Shown here: one piece after another, positions 23,806 through 30,466 of the stretch
Layout: the number at the start of each line of letters is the position of its first letter
How positions within the stretch are numbered: the stretch's first letter is position 1
Origin: DATGQT01 sp033720695
Lineage (GTDB): Bacteria; Bacteroidota; Rhodothermia; Rhodothermales; Rubricoccaceae
Assembly: GCA_033720695.1 (NCBI GenBank)
Contig: JAWWCA010000008.1
Span: 1-30,466 of the forward strand
Direction: 5' to 3'
Length of the DNA: 30,466 nucleotides
Notes under the pieces: model-generated
Database searches by the model: none
What the model was told of the DNA's origin: nothing
Seen by the model: only the letters and a program-made list of their open reading frames with translations
Translations under genes and position numbers: made by a program

Positions 23806-23824
23806 CGCCGCCGGAGGGGCGGCG
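23806..23824. other. GC hairpin after the acidic-protein gene
   Basis: CGCCGCC-ggagg-GGCGGCG has perfect 7-base arms and a 5-base loop. It lies 37 bases after the stop of the acidic-protein gene. No T-run follows. It could end that transcript or merely reflect GC richness. Confidence 0.3.
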
Positions 23825-23903
23825 CGAGAAGGCGCCCTGTCGGTCGGTTGTGGATTCCGGCGCTCGGCGTTTTATTCCATGCCACACCCGAATCTCACCA
23901 CGC

Positions 23904-25055
23904 ATGGACCTCGCCCCCGTCGACGCTGCCACCCGCATCCCCTTCAACAGCTCGCCCCGCCCCACCCTAGGCGTCGAACTCGAGCTGCAGGTGATCGACC
24001 CGGCCACGTGCAACCTCAAGTCGGGCTCCTGTGACATCTTGGAGCGCCTGGGGGACCACCCCAAGATCAAGCAGGAGCTCACGCAATCGACCGTCGAGGT
24101 GATCACGGGCATTTGCGACACCGTCGCCGACACCCGCGCCGACCTCGCCGGCTCCATCCGCGAGCTCTACGAGCTGGCCGACGAGCTCGGGTTCGCGCTC
24201 TCGAGCGCGGGGACGCACCCGTTCGCGCAGTGGCGCGACCAGCGGATCTTCCCCAACGACCGCTACCAGGACCTCGTCGAGCGCATCCAGTGGCCCGCGC
24301 GGCGCCTCCTCATCTACGGGCTCCACGTCCACGTCGGCCTCTCCTCGGGCGAGAAGTGCATCGCCGTCTCGAACGCGCTGACGACGTACCTCCCCCACCT
24401 CCTCGCCCTCTCGTCGTCATCCCCCTTCATCGACTTCGAGGACACCGGGCTGGCGTCGGCGCGGACGAAGATCTTCGAGGGGATGCCCACGGCGGGGCTC
24501 CCCTACCGGCTCCACTCCTACGGCGAGTTCCAGCAGTTCATGAACACGCTCGTCCGCGCCGGCGCCATCGAGACGATCCGGGAGATCTGGTGGGACTACC
24601 GCCCACACCCCGGCTTCGGGACGCTCGAGGTCCGCGTCTGCGACGCGCCGAGCACGCTGCGCGAGGTGGCCGCGCTGACGGCGCTGATCCAGTGCCTCGT
24701 CGTGAGCATGGACGACCACTACGAGGCCGGCGTGCCGATGCGGGTGCTCCCCGCCTGGATCGTCCGCGAGAACAAGTGGCGCGCCGTCCGCCACGGCCTC
24801 GACGCCGAGGTCATCCTCACGGGCGACGGCGACAGCGCCCCCCTCCGCGAGGCCATCCCCCGCCTCCTCGACCGGCTCGCGCCGATCGCGGAGCGCCTCC
24901 GGTGCCCGGACGAGCTCGACGACGTCCGCCGCATCCTCGACGAGGGCGCCTCCTACGAGCGCCAGCGGGCGGTCTACGAGGAGACGCGCCGGCTCCCCGA
25001 TGTGGTGGCCAGCCTGGCGAACGCGCTCCGCGAGGACGTGATGGCGGTGGCCTAA
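23904..25055 (+). CDS. GCS2/YbdK-family carboxylate-amine ligase
   Basis: An ATP-dependent ligase of the glutamate-cysteine ligase type 2 family, 383 residues, cytoplasmic. Motifs in order are TLGVELELQVIDPATCNL (early metal-binding Glu residues), KQELTQSTVEV, ALSSAGTHPFAQW, LLIYGLHVHVGL, RTKIFEGMPTAGLPYRL and GTLEVRVCDAPSTL. YbdK of E. coli shows only weak gamma-glutamylcysteine ligase activity, and many relatives join other carboxylates and amines. Glutathione synthesis should therefore not be assumed. The start ATG is 16 residues before the first family motif; an earlier in-frame ATG adds unrelated sequence. An M20D amidohydrolase follows on the same strand, so amide formation and hydrolysis genes are paired. 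Confidence 0.92.
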   Translation: MDLAPVDAATRIPFNSSPRPTLGVELELQVIDPATCNLKSGSCDILERLGDHPKIKQELTQSTVEVITGICDTVADTRADLAGSIRELYELADELGFALSSAGTHPFAQWRDQRIFPNDRYQDLVERIQWPARRLLIYGLHVHVGLSSGEKCIAVSNALTTYLPHLLALSSSSPFIDFEDTGLASARTKIFEGMPTAGLPYRLHSYGEFQQFMNTLVRAGAIETIREIWWDYRPHPGFGTLEVRVCDAPSTLREVAALTALIQCLVVSMDDHYEAGVPMRVLPAWIVRENKWRAVRHGLDAEVILTGDGDSAPLREAIPRLLDRLAPIAERLRCPDELDDVRRILDEGASYERQRAVYEETRRLPDVVASLANALREDVMAVA

Positions 25056-25163
25056 CCGTGGGACACGTGCGCTCGACATCGGCCCGGGGCGCCGCCTCTC
25101 CGGACCTTCATGGCACCAAGGTTGTGCAGGGTCGTACCCTCGGACCCACTCTCAGCCCTCCCC

Positions 25164-26378
25164 GTGCCTGACGTCGAACCGCTGGCCTCTCCTCCGGTCT
25201 CCCCGCATCCCCTGTCGGATGCGCAGCTGCAGGCCGTGCTGTCGCCGATCCGGCGGCACCTCCACCAACACCCTGAGCTGGGGTTCCAGGAGGTCGAGAC
25301 GTCGCGGTACGTGCAGGCGTGGCTGCGCCACCAGGGGTTCACCCCGTACGGCCCCCTCGCCGAGACCGGCTTCTACGTCGAGATCGAGGGGGCGCACCCC
25401 GGGCCGAGCCTCGGCTACCGGGCCGACATGGACGCGCTCCCGGTGCAGGACGCCAAGGAGGTGGACTACGCGTCCCAGACGGCGGGCGTCGCCCACCTCT
25501 GCGGGCACGACGCGCACACCGCCGTCGCCTGCGGCGTGGCGCTGATGCTGCGCGAGCAGCGCGAGCGCCTCCACGGGCGGGTGCGCGTGCTCTTCCAGCC
25601 CAACGAGGAGCGGAGCCCCTCCGGCGCCCCCCGCATGGTGGCCGACGGCGCCCTCGACGGGCTCGGCGCCATCTACGCCATCCACGTCGACCCGACGCTG
25701 GCCGTCGGCCGGTTCGGCCTCCGCGAGGGCCCGCTGACGGCCGGCTGCTCCCCGTTCGTCGTCCGCGTGACGTCGGGCGAGGCGGGCCACTCGGCGCGCC
25801 CCCACGAGGCCGTCGACACCGTCTGGCTCGCGACCCAGATCCTCCAGCAGTTCTACCAGCTCGCCGGCCGGGTCACCGACGCCCGCCGCACCGCCGTCGT
25901 CACGTGCTGCGTGTTCCGGGCGGGCGAGGCCCTCAACGTCATCCCTGACACCGTCGAGTTCGCGGGCACCCTCCGCTGCATCGACGGCGAGACGATGACG
26001 CACCTCCGCGACAAGATGCGCCGCGCCGCCGGCACCCTCGGCGCGCTCTACGGCGCCGACGTGGACGTCGACTACGCCGACCGACTCCCCCCCGTCGTCA
26101 ACGACGCCGAGGCCGTGGCCCTCGCGCGGGAGACCGTGGTGGACCTCTACGGGGCCGAGGCCGTCCGCGACCTCCCGCTTCCCAGCATGGGCGGCGAGGA
26201 CTTCGCGTTCTACCTCGAGCGCCTCCCCGGCGCCATGGTGCGGGTCGGCTCGGCCAGCGGCCGCGAGACCCGCTTCCCCCTGCACCACGCCCGCTTCGAC
26301 GTGGACGAGGCGGCGCTCCCGCGGGCGGCGCGGCTCATGGCCGAGGTGCTCCTCCGCCACGGCGCGCGCGCGGCCTGA
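25164..26378 (+). CDS. Cytoplasmic M20D amidohydrolase
   Basis: A metal-dependent N-acyl amino acid or amide hydrolase, 404 residues, without signal peptide. Motifs are RRHLHQHPELGFQE, GYRADMDALPVQD, HLCGHDAHTAVACGV (metal Cys and His), LFQPNEERSPSG (catalytic Glu), AIHVDPTLAVG, GEAGHSARPHEAVD (lid His) and PSMGGEDFAFYL. The QPNEE form in place of QPAEE is a known variant. I prefer the GTG at 25164 because it follows a CCCTCCCC leader like other starts here and gives MPDVEPL; an in-frame ATG at 25110 would add 18 residues. It follows the GCS2-type ligase by about 108 bases. Compared with the secreted M20D gene at 11549 it is far more canonical. Confidence 0.92.
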   Translation: MPDVEPLASPPVSPHPLSDAQLQAVLSPIRRHLHQHPELGFQEVETSRYVQAWLRHQGFTPYGPLAETGFYVEIEGAHPGPSLGYRADMDALPVQDAKEVDYASQTAGVAHLCGHDAHTAVACGVALMLREQRERLHGRVRVLFQPNEERSPSGAPRMVADGALDGLGAIYAIHVDPTLAVGRFGLREGPLTAGCSPFVVRVTSGEAGHSARPHEAVDTVWLATQILQQFYQLAGRVTDARRTAVVTCCVFRAGEALNVIPDTVEFAGTLRCIDGETMTHLRDKMRRAAGTLGALYGADVDVDYADRLPPVVNDAEAVALARETVVDLYGAEAVRDLPLPSMGGEDFAFYLERLPGAMVRVGSASGRETRFPLHHARFDVDEAALPRAARLMAEVLLRHGARAA

Positions 26379-26381
26379 GCC

Positions 26382-26399
26382 CCCGCCCCCCCAGGCGGG
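26382..26399 (+). terminator. Hairpin directly after the M20D gene
   Basis: CCCGCC-ccccca-GGCGGG forms a 6-base stem with a 6-base loop starting four bases after the stop codon. No T-run follows, so termination is only suggested by position. Confidence 0.3.
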
Positions 26400-26489
26400 C
26401 GCGAGCCGAGCCCTCGGAGAGTGTTCATCCGTCAGTGGTCACCCCTCGGCGGTCGGGGTCTATCGGAGCGGTATCTCGGTGCTGCCGTG

Positions 26490-26497
26490 TACCTTAG
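26490..26497 (+). promoter_or_regulatory. -7-like box TACCTTAG before the barrel/cupredoxin gene
   Basis: It lies 32 bases before the ATG in a 151-base gap that otherwise holds no gene. It would start the two-gene cupredoxin operon. No -33 TTG is seen. Confidence 0.4.
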
Positions 26498-26529
26498 CCC
26501 CCGACCCTCCCAGCAGCCGCCCGACCGCC

Positions 26530-27666
26530 ATGCGAGCGTACCGCCCCTGGAGACCGCCCCTCCCCTCCCTCCTCTCGCTCCTCCTCGGCGTCGGCCTGCT
26601 CGCGCAGCCCGCCGCCTCCACGGCCGCCCAGTCGCTCCTCGACCGCGCGCCGAACCTCGGTGGCACCTGGGTCGGCGAGGCCGGGGTGCTCCACTTCCAC
26701 TTCCTCCACCGGTTCTCCGTCTCCGACGACCCGGCGCGGAAGGTGCAGAACACCCCGACGTTCCTGCTCTCGGCCAGCCTCCCGTACCGGACCATGGTGG
26801 GCGCCCGCTACGCGACGAACTCCGTCCTCGTCGAGCGCTTCCCCAACGAGTGGGAGTTTTTCGGCCGCGTCAACCCGCTCGCTCAGGACACGGGGGCGCC
26901 GCTCGACGTCGCCGTCCACGCCGGGTACAACCAGGCCGCCGAGAGCCTCGACGGCGAGGTGGCCCTCGCCCGGCGCGTCGGGCCCGTTCGCTTCCTCGCC
27001 GCCGGCCGCGCCTTCACCGATTACGCTCGCTCCGGCGAGGCCCGGTACGCCCTCGCCGGAGGCGCCAGCGTCCGGCTCCATCGGTGGGTGTCGGTCGGCG
27101 GCGACCTCGCCGCTCTCCTCGACCGCTCCGACGACGAGGAGGTGGCGTGGGGCGCGGCCGTGCAGGTACAGATCCCGTACTCGCCCCACACCCTCTCCCT
27201 GCACGTCGCCTCGCCCACCACGACCACGCTGCAAGGGGCGTCGGCGGGCTCCCCCTTCGAGTCGGCCCGCTTCGGGTTCGAGTTCACGATCCCGGTGACG
27301 CTCTCGCGCTACGTGGGCGGTGGGGGGCCGGCGGCGCCCGACGAGGCGGTGCCGTTCAGCGACGACCCCGTCGTGACGATGACCGACCAGCTCGGGTTCA
27401 CGCCCGAGACGATCCGGATCCGGGCCGGGCAGACGGTGCGCTGGGAGAACACCTCCCGCCTCGTCCACACCGTCACGGCCGATCCCGAGCAGGCGTTCGA
27501 GCCCGAGCACGTCGTGCTCCCCCGGGGCGCCGAGACGTTCGACTCCGGCGACATGGCGCCGGGCGACACCTTCGAGCACACCTTCACCGTGGCGGGGCGC
27601 TACACCTACTTCTGCCTCCCGCACGCCCTCGCCGGGATGGTGGGCCACGTGATCGTGGAGGAGTAG
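26530..27666 (+). CDS. DUF5777-like beta-barrel fused to a C-terminal cupredoxin domain
   Basis: An exported 378-residue protein. The signal peptide is about 1-33 (ending ASTAAQ). Residues about 35-262 show alternating strands of an outer-membrane barrel resembling DUF5777 proteins (LHFHFLHRFSVSDDP, VGARYATNSVLVER, GRAFTDYARSGEARYALAGGASVRL, FGFEFTIPVTLSRYV). After a GGGGPAAP hinge, a plastocyanin-like domain covers about 278-378. Copper ligands are His313 in LVHTVTAD, then Cys362, His365 and Met370 in CLPHALAGM. The next gene starts three bases later and encodes a second copy of the cupredoxin domain. Electron transfer or copper handling at the outer membrane is the likely role. Assignment of the barrel to DUF5777 is from memory of strand patterns and is less certain than the cupredoxin. 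Confidence 0.9.
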   Translation: MRAYRPWRPPLPSLLSLLLGVGLLAQPAASTAAQSLLDRAPNLGGTWVGEAGVLHFHFLHRFSVSDDPARKVQNTPTFLLSASLPYRTMVGARYATNSVLVERFPNEWEFFGRVNPLAQDTGAPLDVAVHAGYNQAAESLDGEVALARRVGPVRFLAAGRAFTDYARSGEARYALAGGASVRLHRWVSVGGDLAALLDRSDDEEVAWGAAVQVQIPYSPHTLSLHVASPTTTTLQGASAGSPFESARFGFEFTIPVTLSRYVGGGGPAAPDEAVPFSDDPVVTMTDQLGFTPETIRIRAGQTVRWENTSRLVHTVTADPEQAFEPEHVVLPRGAETFDSGDMAPGDTFEHTFTVAGRYTYFCLPHALAGMVGHVIVEE

Positions 27667-27669
27667 GCC

Positions 27670-28086
27670 ATGCGACGCCTCCCGGCCCTCCCCGCCCTGG
27701 CTCTTCTCTTTGGCGCCGCCCTCGCGGCGTGCTTCTCCAGCGAGCCCACGCCGATGGAGCCGCCCCCCGACGGGGGCGGCACGACCGTCGCCGTGACGAT
27801 GACGAACACCCTCGCCTTCGACCCGGACCCGGTCATCATCGAGGTGGGCGATACCGTCGAGTGGACGAACACCTCGGGCGTCGGCCACACCGTCACGGCC
27901 GACGCCTCGCTCGCCGCGAACCCGGACAACGTGGTGCTGCCGGCGGGCGCCGAGCCCTTCGACTCCGGCTTCCTCGGCCCGGGCGCCACGTACGCCCGGA
28001 CGTTCACCGTCGCGGGCATCTACCAGTACGTCTGCCTCCCCCACGAGTCGGCGGGGATGATCGGACAGGTGGTCGTGACCCCGTAG
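27670..28086 (+). CDS. Plastocyanin/azurin-like cupredoxin lipoprotein
   Basis: A blue-copper electron carrier anchored by lipid, 138 residues. The signal peptide ends in LAAC with Cys21 as lipidation site; a Pro/Gly-rich linker spans about 25-38 and the cupredoxin domain about 39-138. Type 1 copper ligands are His73 in GHTVTAD and Cys122, His125 and Met130 in CLPHESAGM. It is highly similar to the C-terminal domain of the preceding gene (shared NVVLP/HVVLP, FDSG, TFTVAG, CLPH), so the two arose by duplication. The three-base spacing shows an operon. A partner could be a terminal oxidase or nitrous-oxide/nitrite enzyme elsewhere; none is in the window. Confidence 0.94.
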   Translation: MRRLPALPALALLFGAALAACFSSEPTPMEPPPDGGGTTVAVTMTNTLAFDPDPVIIEVGDTVEWTNTSGVGHTVTADASLAANPDNVVLPAGAEPFDSGFLGPGATYARTFTVAGIYQYVCLPHESAGMIGQVVVTP

Positions 28087-28155
28087 CCCAAGGCGAAGGG
28101 GGACTCGGACGGCGACCGCCCACGGCGTGGGTCGGCACGAAATGGCGCTGCGCCC

Positions 28156-28163
28156 TACCTTCC
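28156..28163 (+). promoter_or_regulatory. -7-like box TACCTTCC before the lamin-tail gene
   Basis: It lies 20 bases before the ATG and is identical to the eight-base box before cphA. The 97-base gap holds nothing else notable. Confidence 0.45.
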
Positions 28164-28183
28164 GGCGCACCTGATTCCTTGTA

Positions 28184-30466
28184 ATGCGCCGGCTCCTCCT
28201 CGTCTCCCTCCTCCTCACCTCCGCCGCGGCCTCGGCCCAGACCCCTCAGCCCCGCGACCTCGTCCTCAACGAGATCGCCTACGACCCGCCGCCCGCCCAG
28301 GGCTCGTCCAACGAGTGGGTCGAGGTGTTCAACCGCTCGTCCGAGTCGTTCGACCTCGGCGACTTCTCGTTCGCCGACGCGGCCTCGACGGTCGAGCTGC
28401 CGAACGACGCCGGCGTCCTCGCCCCCGGCGACTACGCCGTCCTCGTCAACGACGCCGACCTCTTCGCGCAGTTCTACCCTGGCGTCCCGTTCGTCGAAGT
28501 GGACGGCTTCCCGGCGCTCAACAACACCGGCGACACCCTCACGCTCCTCTTCGGCGGAACCGTCATCGACGAGGTGCCCTACGACGACGGCTGGGGCGGC
28601 GAGGACGCCTCCCTGGAGCGGATCGACCCCGACGGCCCCTCGGACAGCGCCGCCAACTGGGCCACGACCACGGACCCCGACGGCGGCACCCCCGGCGCGC
28701 CCAACAGCGTCTTCGCGCCCGACACCGACCCGCCCACGCTCGACGGCGCCACGGCCCTCTCGGCGACCGAGGTCGAGGTCCGCTTCTCCGAGCCCCTCGA
28801 TCCCGGCACGGCCGGCGACGCGGGCAACTACAGCCTCGACGGCGGCATCGGGGCGCCGGCCTCCGTGACCGTTGCCCCCGACGGCGACGCCAGCCGCGTG
28901 CTTCTCTTGCTCGGCGGCCCCCTCGTCCCGAACACGACCTACACTCTCACGGTCTCGGGCGTCGCCGACCTCGCGGGGAACGTGCTCGAGTCCGCCCAGA
29001 CCAGCCTCTTCTTCGGGCAGGGCGCCCGGCCCGACGCGGGCGACGTCGTCGTCAACGAGATCCTCTACAACGAGCCCTCGGGCACCAGCCCCGGCGAGTA
29101 CGTCGAGCTGTTCAACCGGACCGACGACGTCTTCGACCTCTCTGAGTTCACGCTCTCCGACGCGGCCGGGACCGTCCCGGTCTCGGACGCCCCCGCCTTC
29201 CTCGGGCCGGGCGCGTACGCCGTCCTGGTCGAGAGCGGCGCGGCCTTCGCGGCCGTCTTCCCCGGCGTCCCGTTCGTCGAGCCGCCCTCGTGGCGGGCGT
29301 TCAACGACGGCGGCGACGCCGTCGTCCTCGCCCACGAAAGCGGCGTGACCGTGGACTCCCTCTTCTACGACGACAGCTGGGGCGGCCAGGACCGCTCGCT
29401 GGAGCGGAAGGACCCCGACGGCCCCTCCGGCTTCGCCGTCAACTGGGCCACGACGACGGCGCCCGTCGGCACGCCCGGCGCCCTGAACACGCAGTTCATG
29501 GAGGACCGGGACGGCCCGTCGGTCGTCGCCGTCGCCGTGTCCGAGGGCGGCAGCACGCTCCTCGTCCGGTTCGACGAGCCCCTCGACCCCGGGACCGTCA
29601 GCGCCGGCGCCTTCGCCGTCACGACGGAGGCGGGCGAGCCCACGGCCTCGGTCCTCTCGGCGACCTACGAAGGCGACGACCCGCCGACCGTCCGCCTCGC
29701 CCTCGACGCCCCGCTCGCGGCGGGGACCTACCGCCTCGTCCCCTCCGACGTCGCCGACCTCCTCGGCAACGTCACGGCTGGCGAGCCCTTCGCCTTCGCG
29801 TTCACGCCCGACGTGACGGCGCCGTCGCTCGCCCTCGCCTTCGCCCTCGACCCCCTCACCGTCGAGGTCGCCTTCTCCGAGCCCGTCACCGACACGGCCG
29901 CCGACCCGGCCGCCTACCGCATCGACAACGGGATCGGGCGGCCCGAGGCGGTCACCTTCCCGCTCGCGGGCGACTCGACGCGGGCGTCGCTCACGCTCGC
30001 CTCGCCGCTCGACGAGCGCGTGCTCTACACCCTGACCGTGACCGGCATCGCCGACCCCGACGGGAACGTGCTGGAGGAGGCGACGGCCCCCCTCTTCATC
30101 GGGGCGGGCGACGTGCCCGCGCCGGGCGACCTCGTCCTCAACGAGATCCTGTTCGACCCCGTGGGCGGGAGCGACGGCGAGTACGTCGAGCTCTTCAACC
30201 GGACCGACCGGCTGTTCCTCCTCAACGAGCTGGTCCTGACGGACGACGCCGCCGAGCCGGGCGACCCCATCAGCCCCGTGCCCGTCGTCGTGCCGCCGAA
30301 CGGGTACGCCGTCGTCGTGGCCGACCGCGACTCGTTCGCCGTCCGCTTCCCCGAGGCCCCGCCGCCCGTCGTCGCGGCTGAGGACTTCCCGGGCCTGAAC
30401 AACGGCGGCGACACCCTCACCCTCCTCTACAGCGGGACCGTCCTCGACGAGGTGACCTACGACCCC
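28184..30466 (+). CDS. Large secreted lamin-tail / Ig-like (Big_5) domain protein, 3' end beyond the window
   Basis: An exported surface or matrix protein; 761 codons are visible without a stop. The signal peptide is about 1-19 (ending ASAQ). Three lamin-tail domains are seen: about 24-175, 288-440 and from 643 to the window end (truncated). Each begins DLVLNEI/DVVVNEI, then EWVEVFNRS or EYVELFNRT and a late GGDTLTLLYSG-type strand; the first two close with SLERxDPDGPS and NWATTT. Between them are Ig-like units of the Big_5 type (about 180-285, then two in tandem about 445-640) with EVEVRFSEPLD, LLVRFDEPLD and VEVAFSEPVT. A C-terminal sorting domain would be expected past the edge. Lamin-tail domains of bacteria are often found with secreted nucleases or hydrolases, but no catalytic domain is visible here. 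Role probably adhesion or scaffold. Confidence 0.92.
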   Translation, partial: MRRLLLVSLLLTSAAASAQTPQPRDLVLNEIAYDPPPAQGSSNEWVEVFNRSSESFDLGDFSFADAASTVELPNDAGVLAPGDYAVLVNDADLFAQFYPGVPFVEVDGFPALNNTGDTLTLLFGGTVIDEVPYDDGWGGEDASLERIDPDGPSDSAANWATTTDPDGGTPGAPNSVFAPDTDPPTLDGATALSATEVEVRFSEPLDPGTAGDAGNYSLDGGIGAPASVTVAPDGDASRVLLLLGGPLVPNTTYTLTVSGVADLAGNVLESAQTSLFFGQGARPDAGDVVVNEILYNEPSGTSPGEYVELFNRTDDVFDLSEFTLSDAAGTVPVSDAPAFLGPGAYAVLVESGAAFAAVFPGVPFVEPPSWRAFNDGGDAVVLAHESGVTVDSLFYDDSWGGQDRSLERKDPDGPSGFAVNWATTTAPVGTPGALNTQFMEDRDGPSVVAVAVSEGGSTLLVRFDEPLDPGTVSAGAFAVTTEAGEPTASVLSATYEGDDPPTVRLALDAPLAAGTYRLVPSDVADLLGNVTAGEPFAFAFTPDVTAPSLALAFALDPLTVEVAFSEPVTDTAADPAAYRIDNGIGRPEAVTFPLAGDSTRASLTLASPLDERVLYTLTVTGIADPDGNVLEEATAPLFIGAGDVPAPGDLVLNEILFDPVGGSDGEYVELFNRTDRLFLLNELVLTDDAAEPGDPISPVPVVVPPNGYAVVVADRDSFAVRFPEAPPPVVAAEDFPGLNNGGDTLTLLYSGTVLDEVTYDP

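Noticed and set aside
23848..23877. A TTG / TATTCC promoter before the GCS2-type ligase
   Set aside because: Spacing between TTG and TA is 22 bases instead of 19 and the -7 match is poor.
23904..25055. Glutathione synthesis gene gshA
   Set aside because: The GCS2/YbdK family covers many ligases and no gshB or fused ATP-grasp is adjacent, so the specific name is not justified.
25110..25163. ATG at 25110 as start of the cytoplasmic M20D gene
   Set aside because: It would add 18 residues without family similarity; the GTG at 25164 follows a leader like other starts. The longer form cannot be excluded.

Overview
The window is GC-rich chromosomal DNA, densely packed with 23 protein genes (the last open at the right edge), and shows no rRNA, tRNA, CRISPR array, insertion sequence or phage module. 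I infer a marine member of the Rhodothermota/Bacteroidota (Rubricoccus/Rubrivirga-like). The reasons are the very high GC, a lamin-tail-domain secreted protein, a DUF5777-like barrel fused to a cupredoxin, start codons preceded by C/T-rich leaders without Shine-Dalgarno sequences, and TA-rich -7-like boxes instead of sigma70 promoters. Nothing here proves the taxon.

Left part (1-9482, all genes on the minus strand). A two-gene beta-oxidation operon (FadN-type hydroxyacyl-CoA dehydrogenase/enoyl-CoA hydratase, then thiolase) ends in a hairpin region with a T-run. An N-acetylmuramoyl-L-alanine amidase overlaps a MamK-like actin gene by 11 bases. A six-helix membrane protein of unknown function is followed by a palindrome-packed intergenic region. 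A secreted M28 peptidase lies downstream of a protein that looks like a degenerate or repurposed phage-terminase nuclease (RNase H fold).

Middle (9619-11524, plus strand): an SCP2-like lipid-binding protein, an endonuclease/exonuclease/phosphatase-family lipoprotein and a small ABM-type monooxygenase. These converge on a minus-strand secreted M20D amidohydrolase.

Cyanophycin region (12951-20731, minus strand). In transcription order it carries isoaspartyl dipeptidase (iadA), cyanophycinase (cphB), cyanophycin synthetase (cphA), a second Mur-ligase protein related to the C-terminal half of CphA but lacking ATP-grasp, and a membrane-anchored M28/glutaminyl-cyclase-like protein. Genes overlap by 23 bases (iadA/cphB) and by an ATGA junction (Mur ligase/cyclase). 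Together they can make the Asp-Arg polymer, cut it to beta-Asp-Arg and split the dipeptide to amino acids. The last two genes are unexplained additions and are the best candidates here for a new part of a known system.

Right part (20865-30466, plus strand): an NTF2-like 'lumazine-binding' secreted protein; a HipA-like kinase overlapping a DUF3037 gene (a small module of unknown function); an unknown acidic protein; a GCS2/YbdK-type carboxylate-amine ligase followed by an M20D amidohydrolase; a DUF5777-like barrel/cupredoxin fusion next to a cupredoxin lipoprotein; and a large secreted protein with alternating lamin-tail and Ig-like domains, cut by the window end. No gene-free stretch exceeds 300 bases.
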